64,000 bases of DNA from Planomicrobium sp. CPCC 101079 (GTDB lineage Bacteria > Bacillota > Bacilli > Bacillales_A > Planococcaceae): contig NZ_VOHC01000032.1 in the NCBI RefSeq assembly GCF_007859275.1, positions 62,001-126,000 on the forward strand. The letters run 5' to 3'. A model generated the notes under the pieces. It had not been told where the DNA came from. It ran no database searches and saw only the letters and a list, made by a program, of their open reading frames with translations. Made by a program: the position numbers and the translations under genes. This document shows, piece by piece, positions 18,535 through 27,717 of the stretch (position 1 is its first letter; each line of letters opens with the position of its first letter).

Positions 18535-18586
18535 AAATAGTAGCGATTACGTTTTATATCATATAACGTCTGGCTGCAAACTACAA
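18535..18586 (-). promoter_or_regulatory. znuA promoter with distal Zur-box-like site
   Basis: Minus strand: TTGTAG (18581-18586), 17-base spacer, TATGAT (18558-18563), then a 21-base Zur-like sequence (18535-18555) covering the expected transcription start. The same arrangement, spacing and flanks occur upstream of the Opp/Nik operon. Confidence 0.68.
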
Positions 18587-18630
18587 GGTTTTACAAAAAA
18601 ATATTTTAAAGGACTAATTGTTTTTCTATT

Positions 18631-18667
18631 AAAAAAGCAATTCCCCTTTTATCTTCAGGAAAATTGC
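18631..18667 (-). terminator. terminator of the YtkA-like/PepSY operon
   Basis: GCAATTTTCC/GGGGAATTGC stem (two G-U pairs) on the minus strand, then a T run (18631-18636), immediately after the gene ending at 18674. Confidence 0.78.
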
Positions 18668-18673
18668 AATTTT

Positions 18674-19144
18674 TTAATGATGGTGGCCAGATGTTCCTTC
18701 GCTTTTTTTCGGGCCTTGTTTTAACGCTTCCAAATCGCTACTTGAAAGTTCGCCTACGACAAATTGCTTTTGCGGACTGATAAGAGCGCCTTTATTTCCG
18801 GCGTGGACTTCGATGTAATAGAGACCTTCTTTTACAAAGTCAGCCATTACCTGATAGACTCCGCCCCCAACATCCTCAGCTTCTTGCATCGGATATCTTA
18901 CCGATCCGTCTTGCTTCCAAATTTCAAAGTGAACAAAATCTGCTTCTTCCAGCTCTTTTCCTTGTTGCGTCAAGACCGCTTGAACCGTTATTTTATCGTT
19001 TGCTGAAATGGTTTCCGGCAAATTGATCTCTGCTTCAATAGGCGCTTCTTGTGTATAAAGATCCGCGGCGTCGCTTCGGACAGAACAAGCGCTCAAAAAG
19101 AGCAGGCTCGGCAATAGAATGGCAAGTACCGTGAATTTTTCCAA
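18674..19144 (-). CDS. YtkA/FixH-like domain lipoprotein
   Basis: Predicted extracellular lipoprotein, 156 residues: hydrophobic signal ending in the lipobox FLSAC, then a single immunoglobulin-like beta domain of the YtkA/FixH type (residues about 35-140, ending in GLYYIEVHAG). The C-terminus ends in HHH, a possible metal ligand. Starts 21 bases after the PepSY gene, so they form a two-gene operon. Such domains are found near copper and iron handling proteins, but its ligand is not known. Confidence 0.78.
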   Translation of the reverse strand: MEKFTVLAILLPSLLFLSACSVRSDAADLYTQEAPIEAEINLPETISANDKITVQAVLTQQGKELEEADFVHFEIWKQDGSVRYPMQEAEDVGGGVYQVMADFVKEGLYYIEVHAGNKGALISPQKQFVVGELSSSDLEALKQGPKKSEGTSGHHH

Positions 19145-19165
19145 AGAAACCTCTCCCTTCTGACC

Positions 19166-20539
19166 TTATGCATTCAACCACTTTTTAACAACTGGCAACC
19201 GCTGGATTAACACCCAGTCCATCAGCCAGACAAATAGAATAGAGAGGCCAACGAGAGGAAACAGGATTCCTAATCCAATCATTAACAATAGGAACGGCTT
19301 TTTCTGGACAAGGGCAGGAGCTGCAGGAGCCCCCATCCCTTTTTGCGGCTTTCGCTTCCACCACAAATAAATGCCGCTGACTGCCACGAAAATAACACTC
19401 AAGCAAACAAACAAGCTAATAAGCTGGTTCGGCAAGCCGAATTGAGTACCTTTGTGCAAAGTGATGCCCCAAGCAACCACTTTCCCGATAATCCCGTAAT
19501 TGCCGTAGCGGTAATCGGCCAAAACAGCACCTGTGTATTGATCGATATGCATTGTTGCTTCATCTTGGGCTTTCGGAGAAAAAATGGATAAGGTGTATAC
19601 CCCTTCCGGCTCTTGCGGAATGAAAACTGTATAACCCGGATAAATGTTGTATTGTTCCGCCGTTTCAATCACTTTATCGAGCGACAGCGGAACCAGCCCT
19701 TGGATTTTCGATAAAGGCACATCCAAGGTTTCTGCTGCCCACGGGACTTCCGCGATATCTTTTGTTTGGGCAGCTGAAACAGGCGTGTCTCCGACCCAAA
19801 CAGAAGGCGGATAACCTGCGCCGGAATTGGTGATTATAGTTTGAAAGTTGTTTCCCCAAAATCCAGACCAAGGCAAGCCCGTCAGGACTAAAAACAATAA
19901 GCCCGCCATTACCCAAAACGCGGGAACTGCGTGCAAATCCCTTCTTAAGATCTTTTTGCCTCTATTCAAACGCGGGAAAAGAACACCAGCCAAGCCTTTT
20001 TTCTTTTTAGGCATCCATAAATAAATTCCTGTAATCATTAAAACAATTGTCCAGCAAGCCACCAGCTCTACAATACGGTCGCCTATTGTCCCAGCCATTA
20101 ATTCCCCATGGATTTTTTCAATTTTTTCCATGATCCGGTCGTCGTTGTTTAATGTGCCCATCGATTCACCGGTGTATGGATTGATAAAAACAGTAAATGA
20201 TCCATCGTTTTCCATTATGGTGACCTCGCTGGAACGCGCTTCATCTTCTCCAGGGCGATATTGAGTAATAAGTGCCTCCGGATACAGCCGCTTCACTTCC
20301 TCTACTTGTTCAGAAGCGGAAAGTTGTTCTCCTTGGGGGGTTACTTCATAGTAATTCTGATAAATCGTTTCTTCAATTTCAGCTTTAAACAAATAAACGG
20401 ATCCTGTCACAGCCAGTAAAATCAAAATCGGAGCAAAAATGATGCCCGCATAAAAATGCCATCTCCAAATGGTCTTGTACATATTGTTAGCTTTTGACGT
20501 TCCTTTTGCTGCAGGCTTGCCCTCTTTGCCTTTGTTCAT
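19166..20539 (-). CDS. PepSY-associated TM domain protein (PiuB-like)
   Basis: A 457-residue membrane protein with the PepSY_TM architecture: first helix with the conserved HFYAGIIFAPILILLAVTG, external PepSY-like loops, further helices (LVACWTIVLMITGIYLW, VPAFWVMAGLLFLVLTG) and the C-terminal helix pair. Members are linked to iron/siderophore use or membrane reductase activity, possibly binding haem; the exact reaction is unproven. Start set to 20539, where AAAGGAGA precedes the ATG. I saw no clear Fur box upstream. Confidence 0.85.
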   Translation of the reverse strand: MNKGKEGKPAAKGTSKANNMYKTIWRWHFYAGIIFAPILILLAVTGSVYLFKAEIEETIYQNYYEVTPQGEQLSASEQVEEVKRLYPEALITQYRPGEDEARSSEVTIMENDGSFTVFINPYTGESMGTLNNDDRIMEKIEKIHGELMAGTIGDRIVELVACWTIVLMITGIYLWMPKKKKGLAGVLFPRLNRGKKILRRDLHAVPAFWVMAGLLFLVLTGLPWSGFWGNNFQTIITNSGAGYPPSVWVGDTPVSAAQTKDIAEVPWAAETLDVPLSKIQGLVPLSLDKVIETAEQYNIYPGYTVFIPQEPEGVYTLSIFSPKAQDEATMHIDQYTGAVLADYRYGNYGIIGKVVAWGITLHKGTQFGLPNQLISLFVCLSVIFVAVSGIYLWWKRKPQKGMGAPAAPALVQKKPFLLLMIGLGILFPLVGLSILFVWLMDWVLIQRLPVVKKWLNA

Positions 20540-20674
20540 TTTAAAATCTCCTTTTAATGCCATCCGACCACGCTTTACTACCCCAATTAGTATACGTTTT
20601 TTAGTTCTTTTTGTAAGTGACTATTATATGAACAGTGGCTGCTAGCTTTTCTGGGCATCTGCCTACAGCTCCAC

Positions 20675-20710
20675 AAAAAAATCCGCAGAAGCTGTTGAAG
20701 CCTCTGCGGA
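20675..20710 (-). terminator. terminator of the protease-nuclease gene
   Basis: TCCGCAGA (20682-20689) pairs with TCTGCGGA (20703-20710); on the minus strand it ends in a seven-T run. Confidence 0.9.
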
Positions 20711-20724
20711 CGTCCGAATTTGTG

Positions 20725-22458
20725 TTAAAGCTGGATATCTTCCAAGCGGTTGATTGCGACTCCTGTATCGTTTCCAGCTAATGCATCATGCTTGTTAAGC
20801 TCCCCAAAATCCAGATGCGTCAATTTTTCTATTTGGGTTATTGGCACTTGATATGTCTGATAATCGCCGTAAGCGAATTCCACATTATCGATCAAGTTCC
20901 GTTGTGTTTGCAAATACGCTGTTGCGGTAAGTGTATTCTCATCTTTTTTCATAACGGCAAGTTTCCAGAATTCAGCCGGAATTTTAAATTCCTCCCGGTA
21001 CAGCGGGTCGTCTTCCCGAAACACGGGACCAGTGAACACAGTCACTTTCAGGCTATGCGCTTCTGCATTCTTTAGAATATAATCTTCAAGGCCAAGCCAG
21101 GTTTTCTGATTGAAATTTTTATGTTGTGGTGCACAGTTTGTAAAATGGAACGTGTGCTCATTTGCCCGGATTGCATCCACTCCCCAATTCGGGTCCTGGC
21201 GGCGGGTCAAATGGCCACGGTCAAGATCATTCTTTTCGTACAATTCGGGCCCGCTTTGGAAGGCTTCATCAAGCCGCGGATCGAAATACCATTTGTCATT
21301 TCCGCGTTTCACATCGACCAGCTCATTGCCGTCAATATTGACTGCGGTATAGAACGCCAGTCTTCTCTTCTTGCTCATGACAATGGAAAAATGCGTATAA
21401 TCCAAAACCGATTTGCCATCTTTCAGCTGTGCTCTATCGGATGCGATTTCAGCCGCCAACTCCGGCAGTGGAACGTTAAAATCCGTGCCCAGAAACGCAG
21501 GGTCATATCCCGACACGCTGCTATACCATTCTTCGCCAAGCTGCCCCACTTCCACTGGAGCTGCTGAGCCAGGCGCATTCACCCCTTGCAAAAGCGGATT
21601 CAACAAAGCGTTGGGAGCTGTATTATTCTGCTCATGCAAAAAAGCGAGAATGGAACTGATCCGTACTCCTTCGTTGGCCATCCAATCTGCGCCGTTATCC
21701 GGATCGCTAACTGCTGCATGGTGAAGCGCCACCACCACCCACTGGTCGTTGAATACAGGAGAACCAGAGGATCCGGCTTCTGTATCGCTGACGTAATGAA
21801 TAAAATCAGGTGCTAAAAAGCGCACTTCGTTTTCCCTGACGGTCACCGCCTTTGGCCCGCCTTTCGGGTGCTGGATAATGGAAACAAATTCGCCTTCAAG
21901 CACTTTTCCTTTTTGGGATAAAAGCGGCAAATAGCCGAAGTCGGAAAGTTTTTTGCCGTCTGCCGCTGTTGCTTGAATGGCGACGAGTGTAAAATCGAGC
22001 GTTTCATCAGTAATGAACAGTTTGTCGGGCTCAAAATTGAAACTGCTGATTTCACGCGGCGTGAAGCTTGTATCATTTTCATAATTAAATTCAGCGGCTG
22101 CATACAAAGCTGCTTCACTCGTATCCAGTACATGATTATTCGTCAAAAGAAGTGTCGGGGATACTAAAAAACCCGTACCGTAGCCTTGGATCTGGCCATT
22201 GCGGTTTCGGATTGTAATCCGGCACACCGCCCGGCTCGCTTTAGTTCCCGCTTCCAAATAAGCGATGGGCAATAAGTCGTTTTTGTTGATGATACGCTCT
22301 ATGGATAATGTGTCCTGTGCATTTATGACGCTTGAACGCACGAGCATTTTGTCCATTTCCTCCGGGCCAGTTGCCGAATGTTCTTTGCTTTCTTTTTCCA
22401 ATTGCCGATACCTGTTAAGGGCTTGCTGCTCGATACTTTCCATTTTAGATGCTGCCAT
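20725..22458 (-). CDS. trypsin-like serine protease fused to DNA/RNA non-specific endonuclease
   Basis: A 577-residue fusion. An S1-type protease domain (about 75-270) shows a complete triad: His109 in LLTNNHVLD, Asp155 in LDFTLVAI and Ser231 in GSSGSPVF. A NUC endonuclease domain (about 345-560) has the catalytic DRGH (413-416) and the metal-site run TNCAPQHKNFNQ. No signal peptide or membrane segment is visible; the N-terminus is an acidic helix (MESIEQQALNRYRQLEKE), so it is probably cytoplasmic. RBS AAAGGAGTG upstream. Nucleases of this family are toxic inside cells, so restraint by the protease half or by a partner is expected (inference). It stands as a single gene. Confidence 0.9.
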   Translation of the reverse strand: MAASKMESIEQQALNRYRQLEKESKEHSATGPEEMDKMLVRSSVINAQDTLSIERIINKNDLLPIAYLEAGTKASRAVCRITIRNRNGQIQGYGTGFLVSPTLLLTNNHVLDTSEAALYAAAEFNYENDTSFTPREISSFNFEPDKLFITDETLDFTLVAIQATAADGKKLSDFGYLPLLSQKGKVLEGEFVSIIQHPKGGPKAVTVRENEVRFLAPDFIHYVSDTEAGSSGSPVFNDQWVVVALHHAAVSDPDNGADWMANEGVRISSILAFLHEQNNTAPNALLNPLLQGVNAPGSAAPVEVGQLGEEWYSSVSGYDPAFLGTDFNVPLPELAAEIASDRAQLKDGKSVLDYTHFSIVMSKKRRLAFYTAVNIDGNELVDVKRGNDKWYFDPRLDEAFQSGPELYEKNDLDRGHLTRRQDPNWGVDAIRANEHTFHFTNCAPQHKNFNQKTWLGLEDYILKNAEAHSLKVTVFTGPVFREDDPLYREEFKIPAEFWKLAVMKKDENTLTATAYLQTQRNLIDNVEFAYGDYQTYQVPITQIEKLTHLDFGELNKHDALAGNDTGVAINRLEDIQL

Positions 22459-22753
22459 ATGCTGCCTGCACTCCTTTACCTATAGTGGATGGGAGATCTT
22501 GGCTGCCTTTTTGAATGCCTAAGCAGCCTCCTTCTAGTCCGCATACCCTTCTATTAAGACCGATAAAACTTCTTTCACCAAATCACTATTCATCGAAAAT
22601 TCTTTCTTTTCTGCGCGCAATTTTTTCTATTAACTTGTACTATAGCATAAACAATGCTTTTCCTTGTGGCACAGGGAAATAGTTCCCAGACAATATGGCA
22701 CATTGAATTTTTTTAAAAAAAGCGCTTGATACACAGTTCAAGGAGGTTTTCAG
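22459..22753. other. divergent intergenic region, protease-nuclease / MFS
   Basis: No firm gene. On the minus strand a 19-codon frame (22534-22593, starting MNSDLVKEVL) precedes the protease-nuclease and could be a leader peptide, but there is no other support. A weak cre-like core AAGCGCTT lies near 22720, before the MFS gene. Confidence 0.3.
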
Positions 22754-23962
22754 ATGTCCGCATTTTTTCTAGTCCTTATCTATTTGGCTTTTATCAGTCT
22801 GGGTTTGCCTGACTCAATACTAGGAGTTACTTGGCCCGTCATGCAATCGGATTTTGGAGCGCCGATTGAAACCGCCGGCCTGCTTTTTATGATGATAGCG
22901 GGAGGAACAATCGTCTCGAGTTTGGCAAGTGGAATTATACTGAAGCGTTTTGGAACGGGGAAAGTCACTTTTGTGAGTTCCTTTATGACAGCCGCAGCAT
23001 TACTGGGGTTCTATTTTTCCCCATCACTCTTCTGGCTATTCCTTTGTGCGATTCCTCTTGGCCTTGGAGCGGGAGCGATTGATGCAGGGTTGAACCATTA
23101 TGTCGCCGCGCATTACAAAGCGCATCATATGAGTTGGCTGCATTGCTTTTGGGGAGTAGGGGCTACCCTTGGGCCGGTTGTAATGGCTTCTTTTATTTCA
23201 GGGAATAATTCGTGGCGAAACGGCTACTTGGCGATTGCCGGCATTCAGTTTGTTCTCGTTGTTATTCTTTTCCTTGCGCTGCCTTTGTGGGATAAAGTGG
23301 CCGCTTCACCTTTGGCAGCCGAGAAAGAAGAGAAAGGCATAGAATTCGAGAGTATAAAACCGTTTCAAATCAAAGGGGTCAAACTGACGTTAGTTGCTTT
23401 TTTGTTTTATTGCGGAGCGGAGTCTGGCATTGGGCTTTGGGGAAGCAGTTTTCTTATTAATGTGAAAGACCTGTCCGTCGAAACAGCTGCCAAATGGATA
23501 TCGCTCTATTTTGGCGGCATCACAATCGGAAGGTTTGTGACGGGCTTCCTGTCATTAAAGGCCAGCAACCGCGTGCTTATCCGTACAGGGCAATCAACTG
23601 CTCTTGCGGGTGCGCTCCTACTGCTGTTTCCGCTTCCAGCCAGTTTCTCGCTTATCGGATTTGTCTTGATTGGTTTGGGTTTAGCCCCAATTTTCCCGAG
23701 CATGCTGCACGAAACCCCGGCGCATTTCGGAAAAGCGCACTCGCAGTCAATCATGGGCTATCAAATGGCAGCCGCCTATACGGGCAGTTCCCTTTTGCCG
23801 CCCCTTCTCGGCTTTCTCGCCTCGCAATCCACAATCGCCATCTTCCCTTTTGTGGTCGCTTTTTTCATTTTGGCGATGTTGTTGAGTTCGGAAATGTTAA
23901 ATACCTTTCTGAGAAAGAAACATGTACTAAATCCGAAAAAGAAAAAGTCGGCTGCATTCTAA
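22754..23962 (+). CDS. MFS transporter
   Basis: Integral membrane carrier of 402 residues with about 12 hydrophobic segments. The signature between helices 2 and 3 (ASGIILKRFGTGKV) and the repeat motif in the second half (ITIGRFVTGFLS) fit the fucose-permease/YfkF-like MFS group. Substrate not evident. RBS AAGGAGG. It ends overlapping the convergent BASS-family gene by four bases, so neither has a terminator between them. Confidence 0.85.
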   Translation: MSAFFLVLIYLAFISLGLPDSILGVTWPVMQSDFGAPIETAGLLFMMIAGGTIVSSLASGIILKRFGTGKVTFVSSFMTAAALLGFYFSPSLFWLFLCAIPLGLGAGAIDAGLNHYVAAHYKAHHMSWLHCFWGVGATLGPVVMASFISGNNSWRNGYLAIAGIQFVLVVILFLALPLWDKVAASPLAAEKEEKGIEFESIKPFQIKGVKLTLVAFLFYCGAESGIGLWGSSFLINVKDLSVETAAKWISLYFGGITIGRFVTGFLSLKASNRVLIRTGQSTALAGALLLLFPLPASFSLIGFVLIGLGLAPIFPSMLHETPAHFGKAHSQSIMGYQMAAAYTGSSLLPPLLGFLASQSTIAIFPFVVAFFILAMLLSSEMLNTFLRKKHVLNPKKKKSAAF

Positions 23963-24924
23963 TCCTGGATGCGTAATTTTCTAAGCCTGTTCTCTTCCAA
24001 AGCATCCTTTTTACTGAACCAACCGGCAATCCATGCCCCAATCGATAAGTTAAAGATCATATTGAAAATCGGTGCAACTGTACCGAGTTCTCCGATGAAC
24101 CTGAAAGCCAAAATCGCGGCAAGGGCTGTATTGCACAAACCTACCTGGAACAATGCGGCCCGCGCGTCTCCTTCTTCCAGCCGCAGCTTTTTTGCAATGA
24201 AATAAGCCGCACCCATGGGAAAGACAACTTGAATGAACGTTGTTCCGGCAACAAGCGGAATCAATTCCACTTCTGATGAAATTGCTTCTTTTCCGCTGCC
24301 TATAATGGTGTGGACAATCAGCAGCAGAGCTAAAGACGAACCCAATTTCGTCACGGCTTTAGAATAGTCTTTCAATCCCGCCACTCCTTGTTGCACCAGC
24401 AAGCCGAGCCCCATAGGCATGACGACGATTAAAAGAAAAGACTGGAGCAAATCAAAAAAGGACATAGACACTTGTTCACCGCCCACACCGAGCATTGCAA
24501 GCGGTGTGACGATTGGGCTGATTGCAATATCGAGCAAAGACGCAGCTACGACCAATGAGGCGTTGCCCCCCGCCAAAAAAGTGTAGACCGTGGCAGCTGT
24601 CGCACTTGGCACGGTTCCCGCCAAAATCATTCCAGCGGCGATTTCAGGCTGTGATGAAAAGAAACCATATGCCAACACAATCGAAACGGTCACTGTCAGC
24701 GTCCACTTCAAGCCCATCAACAGCATCAATTCTTTTGATTTCTTGCGTATCCCTTTGAACGCTTCCAAGTTCATTGACAACCCGGCAAAAAAGATGACAA
24801 CGCCTAAAAGAATACTAGGCACCCATGAAGATACTTGCCAGTAAACGGGTGAAAAATAAGTGCTTACCGCCACAAGTAAAATAAGTAAAGGCAATTTTTC
24901 AGAGATCCATTTGATCAAAACCAT
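23959..24924 (-). CDS. bile acid:sodium symporter (BASS/SBF) family protein
   Basis: A 321-residue membrane protein with 9-10 helices. Hallmarks are FFAGLSMNLEAF, the discontinuous-helix motif TVPSATAATVYTFLAGGNASL and IAISPIVTPL, which form the sodium and substrate site. Likely a Na+-coupled uptake system for an organic acid such as pantoate or a 2-keto acid, as for related YocS-type carriers. It is related to Acr3 arsenite exporters at superfamily level, but the sequence fits the SBF branch. Convergent four-base overlap with the MFS gene. Confidence 0.86.
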   Translation of the reverse strand: MVLIKWISEKLPLLILLVAVSTYFSPVYWQVSSWVPSILLGVVIFFAGLSMNLEAFKGIRKKSKELMLLMGLKWTLTVTVSIVLAYGFFSSQPEIAAGMILAGTVPSATAATVYTFLAGGNASLVVAASLLDIAISPIVTPLAMLGVGGEQVSMSFFDLLQSFLLIVVMPMGLGLLVQQGVAGLKDYSKAVTKLGSSLALLLIVHTIIGSGKEAISSEVELIPLVAGTTFIQVVFPMGAAYFIAKKLRLEEGDARAALFQVGLCNTALAAILAFRFIGELGTVAPIFNMIFNLSIGAWIAGWFSKKDALEENRLRKLRIQD

Positions 24925-25144
24925 ATAAGATTCAATCCTTCCTGTCGGTACGCACCGGTCTATCGACTTTCAGCACCTATCGTTTAGCCATCATTATACG
25001 GCAAATTAGTTTAATAATTCAGTTATTTTTTATTTCTTTTAATTTTTCTGTTTTGTCTGGAACTGCAACAGATTTAACTATGAATAAGAATGGTGAAGGA
25101 ATGTTATTGAAATAAGCTGTCTGTTTGAGAGAGGCGGAAAGAAC

Positions 25145-25849
25145 TTGCCACGAAAAATTTTTTGCTTAGTAACTATTTTATTTATGGGCTTCTTTGTTTC
25201 TGCATGCGGTAAAAGTACAGGAGTTAACGGAGAATACCCATACGGGCATTATGAAGATGATAAAATGATAGGAATAGTATGGGAAGTTAATGAAAACAAA
25301 AACAACATTGTGGTTGATATTTCTGAATGGGAAAAGCGGGATAGACAGCCTGATTTGACAGACGAAGGCTATTCTTATACTGCTAATTTTTCAAAAGAAA
25401 CCCGAATAATACACGAAGATGGAACTGAAGCCTTCATCGCTGATATAAAAAAGGGGCAAAAAGTGTTAGTCAGCCCGCCAAGAGGAACTTTTTTTGAAGG
25501 CCATTCAGATAAAATCATTTTATTGGAGATGTCCTACGAGGAAAAATATTCACAATTTCTATCGCACATCGATGGTTATAATATTGTAGTAATGTACGAA
25601 CATGGAGAAAATCTGCCTATGGAGATGCAAGATTCCATGTACAGCAATGTATTAAACATACTGGAAGGCACAGAGCACAGCGCCGTAGCGGGATGGATAG
25701 AGTACAATGAAGATTACGTTGCAGATTACAAAAAAGAATTAGGGATTGAACAGTTTCCAGCAATTCTTGTATATAACCAGAAAGAACTTTTATTCAAAGC
25801 TTATAAAGTGGATGATTTATATGATTTCTTTATAAATTTGAGTGAATAA
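25145..25849 (+). CDS. lipoprotein with thioredoxin-like C-terminal domain
   Basis: Unrecognised 234-residue predicted lipoprotein. The start is TTG behind AGAGGCGG. The signal peptide ends in the lipobox FVSAC. Residues about 35-125 form a small beta domain. Residues about 140-230 look like a thioredoxin fold: a central strand YNIVVMYEHG and the cis-proline loop IEQFPAILVYNQKEL, but no CxxC, so no redox activity is expected. Low GC and codon use differ somewhat from the neighbours, which may indicate transfer. Single gene. Confidence 0.65.
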   Translation: MPRKIFCLVTILFMGFFVSACGKSTGVNGEYPYGHYEDDKMIGIVWEVNENKNNIVVDISEWEKRDRQPDLTDEGYSYTANFSKETRIIHEDGTEAFIADIKKGQKVLVSPPRGTFFEGHSDKIILLEMSYEEKYSQFLSHIDGYNIVVMYEHGENLPMEMQDSMYSNVLNILEGTEHSAVAGWIEYNEDYVADYKKELGIEQFPAILVYNQKELLFKAYKVDDLYDFFINLSE

Positions 25850-25991
25850 TACTGTATGGGTTCTTTTATTTCGAGAAATACTGCCGGAAAATTTAGCAGA
25901 AAAAGCAAAGGGCTCTGTATCAGGCATTGCGATTTAGCATGCAGTTCCATTTCAGAGTTGAAGTTTTGCGATGGGCAGCGAAACCAGTGAT

Positions 25992-26057
25992 AAAAAAAAC
26001 ACCTCCGCCGTAGACGTTCCAAATTTCCGGAATCCGCTACGAAATGAGGTGTTTTTT
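25992..26057. terminator. long bidirectional hairpin after trxB
   Basis: AACACCTC (inside an A run) pairs with GAGGTGTT (before a T run); inner pairs CGTAG/CTACG and TTCC/GGAA extend it. It works for trxB on the minus strand and for the lipoprotein on the plus strand. Confidence 0.8.
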
Positions 26058-26132
26058 AAGTTTGTATTCCAAAAAGAACCCTTTATTTTTTTACGTGGTT
26101 CTTTTATTCGGCAATGCAATCCCAGCAATTTT

Positions 26133-27107
26133 CTATTTGGCTTTGTCGTAAGAAGGTTCCGATAAGGTCTGGCTCCAATCCACAATTTCCTGCCCTTCTA
26201 GAAAACGTTCAGTATCCATCGCTGCCATGCAGCCGGACCCTGCAGCGGTGACGGCTTGGCGGTATTTCTTGTCCTGCACATCGCCGCAAGCAAAGATGCC
26301 CGGGATGTTCGTTTCTGTTGTGCCCGGCGTCACCTGAATATAGCCGGTTTCGTCCGTATCAATCTGGCCATTCAGGAATGCGGTGTTTGGAGTATGGCCG
26401 ATGGCAACGAAAATACCATCTGCTTCAATTACTTCCAGTTCCCCCGTTTCCCCATTCCGTACTTTGAGCCCGCTCACCTTTTGTCCATCATTGAGCACTT
26501 CAACCGGCGTATTGTTCAATTGCCAAGAAATTTTCTCGTTTTGGCGGGCGCGGTCCTGCATGATTTTCGATGCGCGCAGCTCACTCCGGCGATGCACTAC
26601 GACGACTTCTGAAGCAAATCGGGTTAAGAAGCTTGCTTCTTCCATGGCTGAGTCGCCGCCGCCTACCACAATGATTTTTTTCCCGCGGTAGAAAAAGCCG
26701 TCACATGTTGCACATGTACTGACGCCTGTTCCGATACTTTCGAGCTCTCCTGGAATCTGAAGCAGTTTTGCTGATGCACCGGTAGACAAGATCAAGGCTT
26801 CTGTTTGAATTTCGCCTAAACCGCCGACTTGCAGTTTGAATGGCCGTTGCGACGTGTCGACAGCTGTCGCCCAGCCGCTTTTGAAAACTGCCCCGAAGCG
26901 TTCTGCCTGTTTGCGCATGTTGTCCATCAATTCCGGTCCCATAATGCCATCTACAAAACCGGGGAAATTTTCGATTTCAGTGGTCAGCGTCAATTGTCCC
27001 CCTGGCTGGTCTCCTTCGATGACCAAAGGGTTCATATTCGCTCTGGCCAAATAGATTGCCGCCGTGAGGCCAGCCGGGCCTGTCCCAAGAATCACTACTT
27101 TATGCAT
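26133..27107 (-). CDS. trxB: thioredoxin reductase (NADPH)
   Basis: Reduces thioredoxin with NADPH through FAD. 325 residues from the ATG at 27107, which follows GGAGGTG; a longer frame adds 16 residues without a ribosome site. Motifs: FAD site ILGTGPAGLTAAIYLARAN, redox disulfide CATC (residues 132-135), NADPH site GGGDSAMEEASFL with VVHRR, and the second FAD motif GIFACGDVQD. It lies 152 bases downstream of arsC on the same strand; the ArsC present here is the thioredoxin-dependent type, so the pairing is functionally sensible. Confidence 0.95.
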   Translation of the reverse strand: MHKVVILGTGPAGLTAAIYLARANMNPLVIEGDQPGGQLTLTTEIENFPGFVDGIMGPELMDNMRKQAERFGAVFKSGWATAVDTSQRPFKLQVGGLGEIQTEALILSTGASAKLLQIPGELESIGTGVSTCATCDGFFYRGKKIIVVGGGDSAMEEASFLTRFASEVVVVHRRSELRASKIMQDRARQNEKISWQLNNTPVEVLNDGQKVSGLKVRNGETGELEVIEADGIFVAIGHTPNTAFLNGQIDTDETGYIQVTPGTTETNIPGIFACGDVQDKKYRQAVTAAGSGCMAAMDTERFLEGQEIVDWSQTLSEPSYDKAK

Positions 27108-27259
27108 AATCGGCACCTCCAACTTAGAATGAATGTTCAACTCATTACAGTTCATTTATTCTTCCAACTTGCAAGATTCCACTGGCTTTTGCACTCTAGA
27201 TTCTTTATAAATACCCGAGTTTCCCTTTGCTCAACCCAATTTCTATTTCAGCAGCTTTA

Positions 27260-27679
27260 TCAGTTCCCGGTCTCCGCGAATTGTTTGATGCGGGAGCCGA
27301 TTGCATCGCGGACATTTTGAAAAACCGTCCATTTCTCTTCTTCCGTTCCTTCCGCTTTTGCCGGATCTGGGAATCCCCAGTGCTCTCGTCTGACATGCGG
27401 CGGTGTCATTGGGCATTTATCCGCCGCATCCCCGCATAACGTTACAACAAAATCAGCATTGTTTAAGATGTCGTTGTCAATGATATCCGATGTTTGATTT
27501 GAAATATCGATTTCAACTTCGTTCATCGCTTTTACCGCATTGGGGTTTAAGCCATGTGCTTCAATTCCCGCACTCAGCACTTGCCACTCATCTCCAAGAA
27601 TTTCTTTCCCCCATCCTTCAGCCATTTGGCTCCGGCATGAGTTTCCAGTGCAAAGAAAATACAAAGTTTTTTTCGCCAT
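27260..27679 (-). CDS. arsC: thioredoxin-coupled arsenate reductase
   Basis: Reduces arsenate to arsenite. The 139-residue low-molecular-weight phosphatase fold has the P-loop CTGNSCR near residue 10 and the resolving cysteines in LCGDAADKC, exactly the three-cysteine relay of the Bacillus/Staphylococcus ArsC. RBS AAAAGGAG. It lies 38 bases downstream of arsR. No arsB or acr3 efflux gene is adjacent, which is unusual. Confidence 0.95.
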   Translation of the reverse strand: MAKKTLYFLCTGNSCRSQMAEGWGKEILGDEWQVLSAGIEAHGLNPNAVKAMNEVEIDISNQTSDIIDNDILNNADFVVTLCGDAADKCPMTPPHVRREHWGFPDPAKAEGTEEEKWTVFQNVRDAIGSRIKQFAETGN

Positions 27680-27717
27680 TATATATAACTCCTTTTCAAT
27701 TTAAAGTAATTTTTTCT

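Noticed and set aside
22716-22731. cre-like core AAGCGCTT before the MFS gene
   Set aside because: Only the central palindrome matches; both ends deviate from the CcpA consensus.
23959-24924. Reading the BASS-family gene as an Acr3 arsenite exporter
   Set aside because: Motifs fit the SBF/YocS branch; the arsenic genes are separated from it by another gene and a terminator.
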